Shown piece after piece: positions 12,901-22,632 of a stretch of DNA of 64,000 bases (position 1 is the first letter of the stretch; each line of letters starts with the position of its first letter). The notes under the pieces are model-generated. The model made no database searches and was not told the DNA's origin. It saw nothing but the letters and a program-made list of their open reading frames with translations. The position numbers and the translations under genes are program-made. Origin of the DNA: Strigamia acuminata (taxonomy: Eukaryota > Arthropoda > Chilopoda > Geophilomorpha > Linotaeniidae); contig OX442318.1 of assembly GCA_949358305.1 (NCBI GenBank), positions 15,916,517-15,980,516 on the forward strand, in the 5' to 3' direction.

Positions 12901-13870
12901 CGATGACTGGATGACTTATAAATGGCCCTTTGGCCTTTTCAATAAGTCCATCCTGTTCAAGTTCTGCAGCTAGTTTGGTCATAATGGCTCTCTTAGCCGG
13001 GTTATACATTCTATACTGCATTTTGGGCAATGAATGCCCTTCCTTAAACTTGATTCCATGTTGGGTCACGTTAGTGCACCCAACTTGATCACGAAATACA
13101 TTCGGTATCGAGTTAACCACTTCGCGAAGTGCTAGTCGTTGTTCTGGAGTGCAGTCGCTCTCCTCTACTAATTTCTCATCCCATGGTAACACGGGAGTGT
13201 CTGTCAGCTCAGTTGAGTCAACTGTAGTCGTTAGACTTTCTAAATATTCGAAAGTAATTCGATTCAACGGGGCAAGGGCCAAATTGGCTTCTTCCGACTC
13301 ATAAGGGGCGGACCAATTAGGTTTATCTGCACAAGAGAACTCTTGTAGATGTGGATGCGGACTAATTTTCTGTCTGCGCATGAAATTGTGGCCAAGTATC
13401 AGGCCACACACTCGTTTTGCTAAAACGATGAAATTCATTGGTGTAAATTCATCAGCCCATTGCACGCACAAAGTTATTTGTCCGACAGGCTTGTGTGCTA
13501 CGCCTACAGCGTTAACCAACATATTTCTGGGAGCTTCTTGTAAAAATTCTGGCAGAGCCTGAGTTTCAGACAAAAGCTGTTCCCCAATGTAACATTGAGA
13601 TGCTCCTGTATCCATGAGCGCGTTGTAGGTGAGCCCACCAATTGTGATCTTCATTCGAGGATCATCTTTATTATTACCCAAAGTAATGTTGTGCAAGTTA
13701 TTGCCGCCTATGACTCTGTTGAGTCGGCGAAGTCTACAGAATTTCTTTGTGTAGCACTTGTGAGGAAACAATGTCAGATTTTTTAATTGCTCCGTCATTT
13801 CTTGCAGATTTTCCTCTACTCCGCCACTATGACTAGTGGCTATTTCAAGACAAGTTGTGTCTACATCCAT
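9940..13870 (-). pseudogene. Ty3/gypsy pol (element D), 3' end cut by element B
   Basis: Over 1300 codons open from the ATG at 13870 and also open upstream of it in the -1 frame relative to gag. Domains in order: aspartic protease (MDTGASQCYIG, near residue 84), RT (YLDDVIVYSD, near 435), RNase H (MTDASHEGLGAV, near 578), integrase H2C2 zinc finger (HGHPLSGHAG, near 880), DDE integrase core (MDLMGPKP near 955, VSDNGKQF near 1010, ANPTERANRDI near 1048) and a GPY/F-like tail (KRDGPWEITKVLPGGAYKL, near 1185). The same order and tail occur in element F, so the two are one clade. Copia element B interrupts the coding sequence after a Lys-rich stretch near the C-terminus; the terminal residues in this frame are B's LTR. 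Likely made as a Gag-Pol fusion by -1 frameshifting. Confidence 0.92.
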
Positions 13871-13935
13871 AAATAAAATCTCCGATGTAGCATTAGCTAC
13901 TTCTGGGGGATGGAATAAACCTTCGTCCCCCGGAT

Positions 13936-16185
13936 CTAGTTTTTTGAACTAGTAGCACTTGAATCTGTCGATTCAGGCTTGATCAAAGTTTTGACCATTT
14001 CCGCCAACGAGTTGGTCAGCGAAGTTTGTAACTTAGTTTCAAAAGTATTTAATTTCGCATCAAGTTTAGCATCTAGTGTTGCATCCAACACTTCTTGAGT
14101 TATCCACCTATTATTAGGCCGTTTAGAGGTTGGATCCACAGTCGGGGAATCCGGAGTACCACGTTTTTGTAACTCTTCAGAGTTGAAATTTGTACGTGGT
14201 TTTGGATTTGTACATTCCCGACGCATATGTCCGGGCTGTTTACAGTTGTAACAGACTAATTGACCACGTCTGGTCTGATCTACTGCTCCATTTATTAAAT
14301 AAATGGCTTCGCACTCCTCAGGTAACTCTTCATCACAAATATTAAGTTGTTCTTGTGAATCCAAAGTTAAAGATTTAGCATTTGTCTTCGGCTGAGGATG
14401 AGTGTCAGTTTTCCGAGGTGGAAAAACAACTGGATTGGAATTATTTTCCTTTGCTCCATTAGCTGTACGACTGTACAAGCTTTTGCTTTTTGTAACCGCG
14501 CTATAAATCTCTGTTAGAGGTAAGTCAGCTAGGCCTTGCATATGCAAAAGCAAATCGTTAGCAGGAGTTACACTCCCGATAAACAGACTTCCAGCCCCTT
14601 TCGCGTCGAGGTTGTCTTGTAAAATCCATAACTGGTAATATTTGTGCATAAAGTCGTAAAGACTTTCTGTTTCAAGTTGTCTCAACTTGGTCAGTTGGTT
14701 CGTCCGCTCTTGTCGAGTGGCCACAAACCTCTCTTTGAACGCCTGTTCAAATATATCCCAAGATGTGAAATCTCCTCTCCTTTCATGGAACCATCCATGC
14801 GCTTGCTCGATTAGATAACCAGCAACGCCTTTGATAAGCATGTCATCGAGTGACATGTTTCGCAGGAAAGCGACATTTTTTACGATAGTGAGAAAGCGTT
14901 CGCTTTCATCTGCCTTTCCAGAGAATACAGGAATATCTGGGGGCTTCAAACTGTTAGTTTGAGGGACAATGGCGGAACTTTTTCCAGCCTGCATTAATTT
15001 GTGCATGGTCGTGGCAATTGACGCGAGGTCATCAGCCGTCATTCCAAAGCTACTTGGGGGACGCGAATGGTCATTCGACGATCCACCAGTGTTTGATTGA
15101 CTCGAGTTATTTTGACTTGAGCCACCATTGTTGGGGTTGAAGTTATTCGACCCTCCTTGATTTGGTCTACTGTGGTTACCAAAATTCGAATGGTTATTCG
15201 AATTACCTTGGTTCCCATAATTCGAATGATTATTAGAATTACCCCGATTGTCAAAATTCGGACGGTTGTTCGAACTTCCTGGGCCACCAAAATTCGGACG
15301 ATTGTTCGGATTACTTGGTGTACCGTGATTCAAATAATTATTGGAATCTCCTTGCGTTTCAGGATTAGAAGGATTATTTAAATCATTCATATCAATTGGG
15401 TTATTCGAGTTCAGAGGAACTGGGTGACCCCTTTGCATGTTAAGTGCTGGACTAGAATTGTTTGCAAATCTAGAATTTGGGTCAAAACGGCGGTTTGGAC
15501 CTCTTGTCGCACCTGAATTTGGGTTCAAATTTCCCGCAAGATTCGGACAACTATTTGATCCGTTTGGAAAACTTGGATTAGGGTTGGCCATATTAGGCGG
15601 ACCCAAATTTGCTCTGTTGAACGTATTCTCAAAGTTCTCTGGATTTGTAAATCCTCTTTGTTGGTTGCGAGCGAAGTTATTCGCTCGCAATCGTTGTTGG
15701 AAAGCACGATTAAAATCTCCTGGTGTCAAATTCGACTGATCTTGACGAGGAGGTTGTGCATTTTTATTTCTATATCTAGAAATAGGCGTCGAAGGAGTGG
15801 GACTAAAATTATTTAATCTTTGGCTGGCTGGGGAATTAGGATGCTCCGACGTAGCACGACGTGCGTGCACGAAATCTAATACTTCGGTCAAAGATCTAAA
15901 TTGATTTGGGTTCAAACCGTGATCCTGACAAAATGATAGACCGCCTCGGCCTAAATGAGAACCTTCAGGAATGCATTCCTCTTCTCCAGGCGGAGTGGGT
16001 TCACGTGGAATCCTATTCTCTCCAGATAGTCCGGCTGTTTCAATTGAAACGCCATTGTGGACCGCGTGGTTTCCCACTTCTTCCATTCCAGTAGGAACAG
16101 GTTCAAACCCGGATAGATTCATTCCACCGGTCAAACAAGTTCTTTCCTTACCGCGGGTGTTCATGTGATGCTGGTTACTAGTCAT
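13936..16185 (-). CDS. Ty3/gypsy Gag with Asn-rich repeat region (element D)
   Basis: I place the start at the ATG at 16185; the frame is open further to 16242 but there only through a TTG. Residues about 260-375 are an Asn/Gly/Ser low-complexity region built of roughly 12-residue repeats (NNRPNFGGPGSS, NNHSNYGNQGNS and similar). A retrotransposon capsid-type segment follows (FHERRGDFTSWDIFEQAFK, near 465-490), then one CCHC zinc knuckle (CYNCKQPGHMRREC, near 645). It should form the particle and bind element RNA. The stop follows the slippery heptamer A AAA AAC directly, which links it to pol. The Asn-rich segment is unusual and absent from the Gag of related element F. Confidence 0.88.
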   Translation of the reverse strand: MTSNQHHMNTRGKERTCLTGGMNLSGFEPVPTGMEEVGNHAVHNGVSIETAGLSGENRIPREPTPPGEEECIPEGSHLGRGGLSFCQDHGLNPNQFRSLTEVLDFVHARRATSEHPNSPASQRLNNFSPTPSTPISRYRNKNAQPPRQDQSNLTPGDFNRAFQQRLRANNFARNQQRGFTNPENFENTFNRANLGPPNMANPNPSFPNGSNSCPNLAGNLNPNSGATRGPNRRFDPNSRFANNSSPALNMQRGHPVPLNSNNPIDMNDLNNPSNPETQGDSNNYLNHGTPSNPNNRPNFGGPGSSNNRPNFDNRGNSNNHSNYGNQGNSNNHSNFGNHSRPNQGGSNNFNPNNGGSSQNNSSQSNTGGSSNDHSRPPSSFGMTADDLASIATTMHKLMQAGKSSAIVPQTNSLKPPDIPVFSGKADESERFLTIVKNVAFLRNMSLDDMLIKGVAGYLIEQAHGWFHERRGDFTSWDIFEQAFKERFVATRQERTNQLTKLRQLETESLYDFMHKYYQLWILQDNLDAKGAGSLFIGSVTPANDLLLHMQGLADLPLTEIYSAVTKSKSLYSRTANGAKENNSNPVVFPPRKTDTHPQPKTNAKSLTLDSQEQLNICDEELPEECEAIYLINGAVDQTRRGQLVCYNCKQPGHMRRECTNPKPRTNFNSEELQKRGTPDSPTVDPTSKRPNNRWITQEVLDATLDAKLDAKLNTFETKLQTSLTNSLAEMVKTLIKPESTDSSATSSKN
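13939..13945 (-). promoter_or_regulatory. -1 frameshift slippery site between gag and pol (element D)
   Basis: On the minus strand the last gag codons read TCA AAA AAC TAG. A AAA AAC is the classic retroviral -1 slippery heptamer and sits in the zero frame right before the stop. From there the -1 frame is open into pol through its first ATG at 13870. Function is inferred from the motif and frames; the stimulatory RNA structure was not tested. Confidence 0.75.
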
Positions 16186-18700
16186 AACTAAACTTAAACT
16201 AAGAAAATTTCCTAAGTCTGAGAGATAACGATGAAGTTGCAAACGTTCAGGAGGGTCGCAAACGAAGCAGTGGTCACACTATTCGAAAGGAAGTATGGGT
16301 ACTTCAAACACCTCTCTGATTGGTTAAATATCAACGCTAATCTCGCGAGAGCCCAATCTCATCCGAGATTGGTGGAAATCACTAAGTTCGTGGAACCTTA
16401 ATCTTGTCAGATTTCAGTGTTATGACGTAGTCATAAACAATATGGATACTTTTCAAAGTACTTTAAAATATTATCAAATTTATTTAATAAAAATGACCAT
16501 TCTATGAGAATTTTAAAGCATTAAAACCCACAATTTTAATAAAGCGCGTCGAATCGCTTGAATCGACGGCTTCTCTGCACAACTTGGTTGCTAGGCAACA
16601 CAACAGTGAGAATTTCTTTCGCTAAATTTGAATGGTGTTCCATTCTTAAAATTTGATTCCAAGGTCTTGAAATCATGATTTTTAACAGACATTTTAATGT
16701 AGGTCAAGTCTGTAAAATGAGGTAAACCATTTTGAAATAAAATATAAATTTTAATTCTTTCGAAAATGTCAATTTTTCCTTTTATTTATTTAGACAAATA
16801 AATTTAGGTTTAACTTGAAGTCTCAAGCAAAATTACTTATTTAAAACATTCCAACAATAAAGCGATTGTCAAATTGATAGAATTCTTTAAGAATTCCGTC
16901 AAAGTCAAACTTTTCAAAATTAGGCCCAACCGCGTGGTTTTGTCATATTGTCGACGACAAAAATGACACCACCCGGGCGGGGTCAACTTTTAACAAGTTC
17001 GGGCAAGATTTCTCCGTTCTCGGGGTTAGGCCTTTAGGCCTGACCACGCGGTAGAAATTATTATTTTGTTAAAACAAATAATTTCCACTGCGGAGAAAAC
17101 AGAATAAAGTGAGTTACACTTATTAACTTGGCAAGATGTTCTAAAATAAAAATATATTAAACACATAAATTTCAAACGAAATTTATTTTTTACACACAAA
17201 AATCACCATAAACGTTACACTATTCGGATTCACCATAGACATACAAAACTTCAAATTTTATTTAAAATTTTGGCAGCCTATCTCGGTAGAACCTCCACTT
17301 GTGACGATTCTACTTTTGGGCTAATTTATTAGTCCTTTTGAGATAGATAATTCGGTTTATACAAGACGTTGCTAAGTTTAGCAACAACCTAACCGAGATA
17401 AGCTACGGAAGCCTTTACAAACATGAATACGTGATCGAATAGAAATAACATATTTATTACTAAATATTAACAACAAAAGATGGGTTCTTGACGCGTGTAA
17501 ACGGGCGGCATCAACTGGTTGAGGATCCGGGCGAAGCCAGAGGGATACGGCCGACTTGCGGCATCGTCACAAATATCGCTACGGAGACGTATTTGGTCCG
17601 CAGCTCGAGTATCTAATAATGCGAAGAGTCCTTCGCATAAGTAGGAATATTCAGCAGAATATTCCATGTTCCAAATGAATAAAAGTAAAGTAATTAGTGG
17701 AATACAACAAATGAATTGTTGTATAAATATTAATTGGGCGGGGACCGTCACGACAATTGAGAGAACGTCGCGGGAGTCGTTGAGACTCCATCCGCCAGCA
17801 TGCCTTACGACGACAAGATCTCGTGATCAGGCGCCGAGTATTTAATTGTGTGCTTTAACTCGCTATCGGTGGTACCAACCACCAGGTTAACATTTCTATG
17901 GACTTACCGGGTTTAAAAGATATTGCCAATACAGGATTACCAATGCCCGAGTAATTTGTTTAACACGATATATTTTATATATCGTTCACGGGTTACTAAC
18001 CCGGAGGGTACGATGGGGCGGGGACCGTCACAACGGTTGAAAGAACCGTCGCGGGAGGATTTGACTCCTCCATCCGCCAGCATGCCTTACGATGACGGGA
18101 TCCATTGATCGAGCACCGGGTAAAATATTAATCGACCACTGCCGTTGGATTACCATTATCCAGGTAGTTATTTATCGCAACATCTTGAAGATATTACTCA
18201 CGGGCTACCAACCCGGCGTGTTACCTGTGTATTAGGCCTTTACCGACTTTTAACGAGCGGAAGGACCAATCGTAGAAAGACGGGAACCTGCGTGGGCTGT
18301 TTACAACAACCATCCTGCAGCGGACTGAGGCCAGTTAGCTGAGGGACCTACTTTCATTTAGGAAGGTCGTACTGTATACGACCGTTATATTAAGCCACCG
18401 TACGAAATCCTACTGTCCCGTAGAACAGCTGGCTAACGTTACGGGGCCATTTCATGCGAATGCATGTCTATTACCGGAGTTAGCCTTCCCGAAAAGGCCC
18501 TACAACAACAATAACAATAGTAATGAATACCGATTGTGGAGAGCTGAGGTGGCCTGATGTGTCGATAAGAAAGTGAAATCAAACGATAACAACAATTCAT
18601 GTTGTAGTAAAATATGAGATCTATGAATACGCATTTAAGATGCAATTCTTGATTTCTACCTCAAGGAGGGATTTAAAGGGATGAAGGAGGAAATCACCCG
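16186..18700 (-). other. Non-coding 5' region of gypsy element D (leader and probably LTR, not delimited)
   Basis: About 2.5 kb upstream of gag with no convincing coding. AT-rich at first, then more GC-rich with hairpin-forming segments. It should hold the leader and 5' LTR of D, but I could not fix the LTR borders or a clear primer-binding site because the 3' LTR is not available for comparison. The duplicated module at 17736-18120 lies inside. The short open frames look like chance. Confidence 0.4.
17736..18120. repeat. Duplicated module with conserved, covarying hairpin
   Basis: Two copies start about 280 bp apart with GGGCGGGGACCGTCAC (17736 and 18016), share CATCCGCCAGCATGCCTTACGA, and then diverge. 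Each folds a stem GCGG...CCGC around an inner hairpin. In copy 1 (17770-17795) the inner stem is GAGTC/GACTC with loop GTTGA. In copy 2 (18051-18077) it is GAGGA/TCCTC with loop TTTGAC. The two changed pairs compensate each other. Copy 2 also has a perfect upstream hairpin ACGGTT-GAAAG-AACCGT (18033-18049), weaker in copy 1. This suggests selection on structure, either RNA or a DNA hairpin. I do not recognise the family. Confidence 0.5.
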
Positions 18701-19129
18701 AGGCAAGGCCATGGGAAAGTGCATTAAATTATTCTGCTGTTTGAATTAAAGAGTTTTAAAAGGAAGTAGGTCATTGACTTCACCTGCTTCTATCACAACT
18801 GGTTTTTTTGGAACGTTTCATTTTACTGGAGGGAAAATGAATAAATGACGTGATTTGTTTACATGTACTTTGTTGGCAAAATCACACATATTAACCATTT
18901 TTAGGAAAGTGGGAGGTAATTAAAGTGAAAGTGGGGGTAAATCGTATGGACTTCCAATGACAGTGGGCAACATTTGCCATTGTTTAAAGTTTTCTGAGGG
19001 TATTGGAAGTGGGGGTTACGGCAAAATTAAAAGTGGGGGTAATTTTAAACGGTTTGTCTCGAGATGGTGAGTCGAATGCTATATTGCACGTATGGGTCAG
19101 GGTGTTTGATCACATGTTGAATCTGCACT
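18701..19129. other. Non-coding spacer
   Basis: About 430 bp, AT-rich, with several G-rich phrases containing AGTGGGGGTAA or close variants (near 18930, 19010 and 19030). No gene, element end or known motif seen. Confidence 0.5.
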
Positions 19130-19517
19130 TGGTGAAATTTTGGCTATGTCCAACACGCTTCATTGGTGAAATTTTGGCTATGTCCAACACGCTTTGTTGG
19201 TGAAATTTGGCTATGTCCAACACGCTTCGTTGGTGATATTTTGACTATGTTCCACAAGCTTGGTTTGATATTTCGGCTATGTTCCACAAGCTTGGTTTGA
19301 TATTTTGACTATGTTCCACAAGCTTGGTTTGATATTTCGGCTATGTTCCACAAGCTTGGTTTGATATTTTGACTATGTTCCACAAGCTTGGTTTGATATT
19401 TTGACTATGTTCCACAAGCTTGGTTTGATATTTTGACTATGTTCCACAAGCTTGGTTTGATATTCCGGCTATGTCCATCACGCTTGGTTCGATATTTTGA
19501 CTAAGTTCCACAAGCTT
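19130..19517. repeat. Minisatellite, about 12 units of 30-34 bp
   Basis: Tandem units of the form TGGTTTGATATTTTGACTAT plus GTTCCACAAGCT. The first three are a variant type (TGGTGAAATTTTGGCTATGT and CCAACACGCT). Units with TTCGGC and TTTGAC alternate in the middle, which suggests that pairs of units were copied together. There are no unique spacers between units, so this is not a CRISPR array. Confidence 0.9.
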
Positions 19518-19599
19518 CTGTATTTATATTTGTACTTATTTCTTATTTCATGTATTTATATTTGCAATTATTTCTTATTTTAATTAAAATTCAATTCAT

Positions 19600-19920
19600 T
19601 TGTAAATAAATGTATTAAGATTTTTTAATAAAAAATTCAATTGAAATGTTTAATAGGAAATGTAAAATGTGTAATTGAATTTATTTGCAGATAAATGTAT
19701 TAAGATTTTTTAATAAAAAAGTCAATTGAAATGTTTAATAGGAAATGTAAAATGTCTAATTCATTTCATTTACAAATAAATGTATTAAGAATTTTTACAT
19801 TTCCTATTAAACATTTCAATTGACTTTTTTATTAAAAAATCTTAATACATTTATCTGCAAATAAATTCAATTACACATTTTACATTTCCTATTAAACATG
19901 CATTAAATTATATTTTATTT
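19600..19920. repeat. Direct and inverted AT-rich repeat block (large hairpin)
   Basis: A segment of about 80 bp (AAATGTATTAAGATTTTTTA through AATGTTTAATAGGAAATGTA) occurs twice directly, near 19605 and 19690, then again as a reverse complement at about 19795-19910. The inverted arms are separated by only about 40 bp, so the block can fold into one long stem. It could be the remains of a foldback element; no target-site duplication was found. Confidence 0.75.
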
Positions 19921-20731
19921 TAAAATGTTTCAATTTGAATTAAAAATTATCTTTATTTGACCTAAAAACAATTTCATTTTAAATAAAAATTCAATTGCCC
20001 CTGGGGAAATTTTTTTTATTCACAAATGAAATGTGACCTAGTTGAAAGACCAGTTTAATTGCAAAAGAGTTGAAATGTATTAACACAATTTAAAATGAGA
20101 ATTCATTTGATTTTTTTGTCCTGTGTGTTGTTATTAATTCCTTATTTTAATTCTATTTACAAAAAAAAAATAAAACTTATTTTTAAATAAGAAAAAGTTA
20201 ATTGAAAGAAAGTTTTTATTTGTTAATAGATATTAAAGTTGGAATTTATTAAACCAATTTAAAAATGAAATGGAATTAGAATTAAAACTATCCATTAGAA
20301 AAAATCAAATGAATTCTCATTTGATTCTTTTTAATTCCATTTTAACTTTTATAATTAATAATTTTCATTTACAAATAAAAATTTTATTCCTTCTAAGTAA
20401 TGGAACTTTCCAAAACCAGCTGTGTTAAAAGTAAGCCATGTGACAGCATGTAATATATCTTGTAGGAAAAACGGATATGTGATCAAACAAACAAATTGAT
20501 AAACATTTATCAAAACAAAAAAAAAACAAAAAAAAAAATGTTAAACAGTCGAATGAAAATATTTTTTTCCTCACCAGCAATTAATTTTCCCCCCCGAAGG
20601 CTTTTGCTCTTTAAAAACAAAAATAGCCTTTAGAGATTTTTTTTTAATGAGTCAGAAAAAACAGGTTTTCAAAGTGACTCAATCAGAAATAAATGAATAA
20701 TAAATTGTAAAGAAAAATAATTTTATTCAGC
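19921..20731. other. AT-rich non-coding spacer
   Basis: About 800 bp of AT-rich sequence with A and T runs and short palindromic stretches (for example ATTCATTTGAT and its complement, near 20100 and 20310). No gene or element seen. Confidence 0.5.
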
Positions 20732-21776
20732 TGTCATGAACCGGTTGTTTATAATGGTGAAACCGCGGTTGAAAAGCGCGCCGGTTACGATACAAGGAGA
20801 GCCTGGTCCCGAATAAGGGCCCGGGCAATGATTAGCAGCCTGGAGGGTGGCGGCAAGCTAATCCCCTTACTCGATCAATTCACAAATTTTGCCGGGTCTG
20901 TTGAAATCGTAAAATGGAAGAGAGAATGCTCACGAGTGGACTTAACTACACTAACGTGGCTTATGCTAAGTTTGGTTGGGGCCCCTAATGGCGGAGCGAC
21001 CAAACCGAGCAAACGCGCGCTAAACGCGCACAAAAGACAAAATAATAACTCTCGATCAACTGAATCATATCTCCAATCCTTCGGCACGTGTCAGCGGCAT
21101 AAAATCGCAAGGAAAACAAAAGGTCAACGAAAGGAAAGGACTTCAAAGATGACACGCGGAATCAAACACGCGATATGACAATGAATGTACTCAACATGCG
21201 TAAGTCAATGGCATGGATATGCTCAACATGTGTAAATCAATGGCATGGAGTCAATACTGTGAGCTAACACAGGAGAAAGGATGCCAAATGCTCCGGCCAG
21301 TTAAGGCTCTTACTAAGCTCATGGTCTTGTACCTTCTGATTGAATCTGGCTTGAAACAGCTCTGAAGTGAACTTGGGCCAGATCCAATACAGAATTAGAG
21401 GTAAAGCCAATGAGGTAATCAAACCTGAGCCAATCAAACGCGCTGGTGAATAATTAACGCGATGACTAACTCGCGTGTGATTCAACATTTAAATTAGGAT
21501 GGCTAAACTAAAGGAAATCAGGAGGGGTAACAGTGAATAATACACAACTTAGACCAGTCTGATGTGGCAGAATTGAGCCACTCCAGACTGAGTCAAGGGA
21601 TAAACATGAATATTAAATGAGGAAACAAGGTAGGAAAACTCAGATTTAGGTTTAGGATTTAATAGAAATCAAACAAAACAATGATTGGAAACAATAGCTA
21701 GGAACACACGGATAACGCGTACAAACTCAACAATTAGGTGAGGAAAAACAGAGCGCGTAAATGCCGGGCCGTGACA
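20732..21776. repeat. Solo LTR (1045 bp) with cagc target-site duplication
   Basis: Starts TGTCATGAACCGG and ends GGGCCGTGACA, giving TG...CA ends with a 7-base near-perfect terminal inverted repeat. The flanking 4 bp are cagc on both sides (20728-20731 and 21777-21780). No internal retroelement coding is present, as expected after recombination between two LTRs. It is not similar to the LTR of F or to any copia LTR here. Its strand is unknown. ORFs inside it are treated as chance. Confidence 0.75.
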
Positions 21777-21955
21777 CAGCTTTTAATTAAAAATTCTTTT
21801 ACACATTTTATTTGTTTTTCAAAAATTTTTTTTTACATTGACAAACGAGTTAGCAGAACAGGGGGCACTGCAATGATTACATACGTCACAATTAAACAAG
21901 ACACTGTTAAATGAATGGCGTAAGAATGCTCTAGTATGTTCATAAAACTCCATTT

Positions 21956-22249
21956 TTATAAACATTCCTTCTCTTCATCAAAAAAATCTATATCCTTAAT
22001 TTTCTTGCCCGGAATAATTTGATACAACTGCCTTATGTGTACTCTTGTTTCTGAGTTGAGAGAATCATGTATTATTCTTGCTCTTCTTTTTATTATTTTG
22101 CTTAGTTCAGGAAATTGTCCATCAATGCGAAATACAAATGCAAAATTATTTCTATCTGTAATTTCAGCCCCCCATCTACTTATAAGTTCAAAGATTATTT
22201 GCAGTAATATTTTCTCACTTTTTTCATAAGTTGCACAAAAAAATTCCAT
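21956..22249 (-). CDS. Small unknown ORF, 97 aa
   Basis: A 97-codon ORF with ATG, rich in charged residues (IIKRRARIIHDSLN, DIDFFDEEKECL), without signal peptide, membrane segment or known motif. It is on the same strand as the left-arm Polinton genes and has weak similarity in pattern to the 100-aa ORF at 23873-24175. It may be a terminal gene of the Polinton, separated from it by the TIR element between them, or chance in AT-rich DNA. Confidence 0.3.
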   Translation of the reverse strand: MEFFCATYEKSEKILLQIIFELISRWGAEITDRNNFAFVFRIDGQFPELSKIIKRRARIIHDSLNSETRVHIRQLYQIIPGKKIKDIDFFDEEKECL

Positions 22250-22265
22250 GTTATTCAGCTGAGAA

Positions 22266-22351
22266 ATAATTTATTTTTAATTGAAAATTTAATTAAAATG
22301 ATGTTTACATACTATATTTTTAATTTATTTTTAATTGAAAATTTAATTAAA
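22266..22351. repeat. Short AT-rich direct repeat
   Basis: The sequence AATTTATTTTTAATTGAAAA followed by TTTAATTAAAA occurs twice about 55 bp apart. Between here and the TIR element at 22633 I see only AT-rich sequence without genes. Confidence 0.6.
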
Positions 22352-22632
22352 AGCAATTTTATTTATATTTTTAAAAATTTATTTATTTATTATGCATTGC
22401 CGGATGAGTCACGCTGCTTTAATATAATTACATGGTCACGTGTTTTGAATTAAATCAGGTGTTTATTCACATATTCATTTTTATTTCCAGATTTAATATG
22501 TGAAATATAATTTGTAATTACACCCAATTAATCAAAAGACTATTTCCTTATTCAGAGAAAAAACAGTAAAACTAACAATATAAATATTATTTTAAAAACT
22601 TGTGATAATTAATTACATAATGCCGCATTATA

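Noticed and set aside
15157-15739. Plus-strand ORFs rich in Ile/Arg or Leu/Phe over gypsy D gag
   Set aside because: Antisense shadows of the Asn-rich repeats of Gag.
17700-18200. Hammerhead, HDV-like ribozyme or tRNA in the duplicated module
   Set aside because: The hammerhead CTGANGA/GAAA core, a clear HDV pseudoknot core and a full tRNA cloverleaf could not be placed on either strand; only the hairpins are supported.
19130-19517. CRISPR-like array
   Set aside because: Units abut directly without unique spacers, and the rest of the window is eukaryotic transposon sequence; it is a minisatellite.
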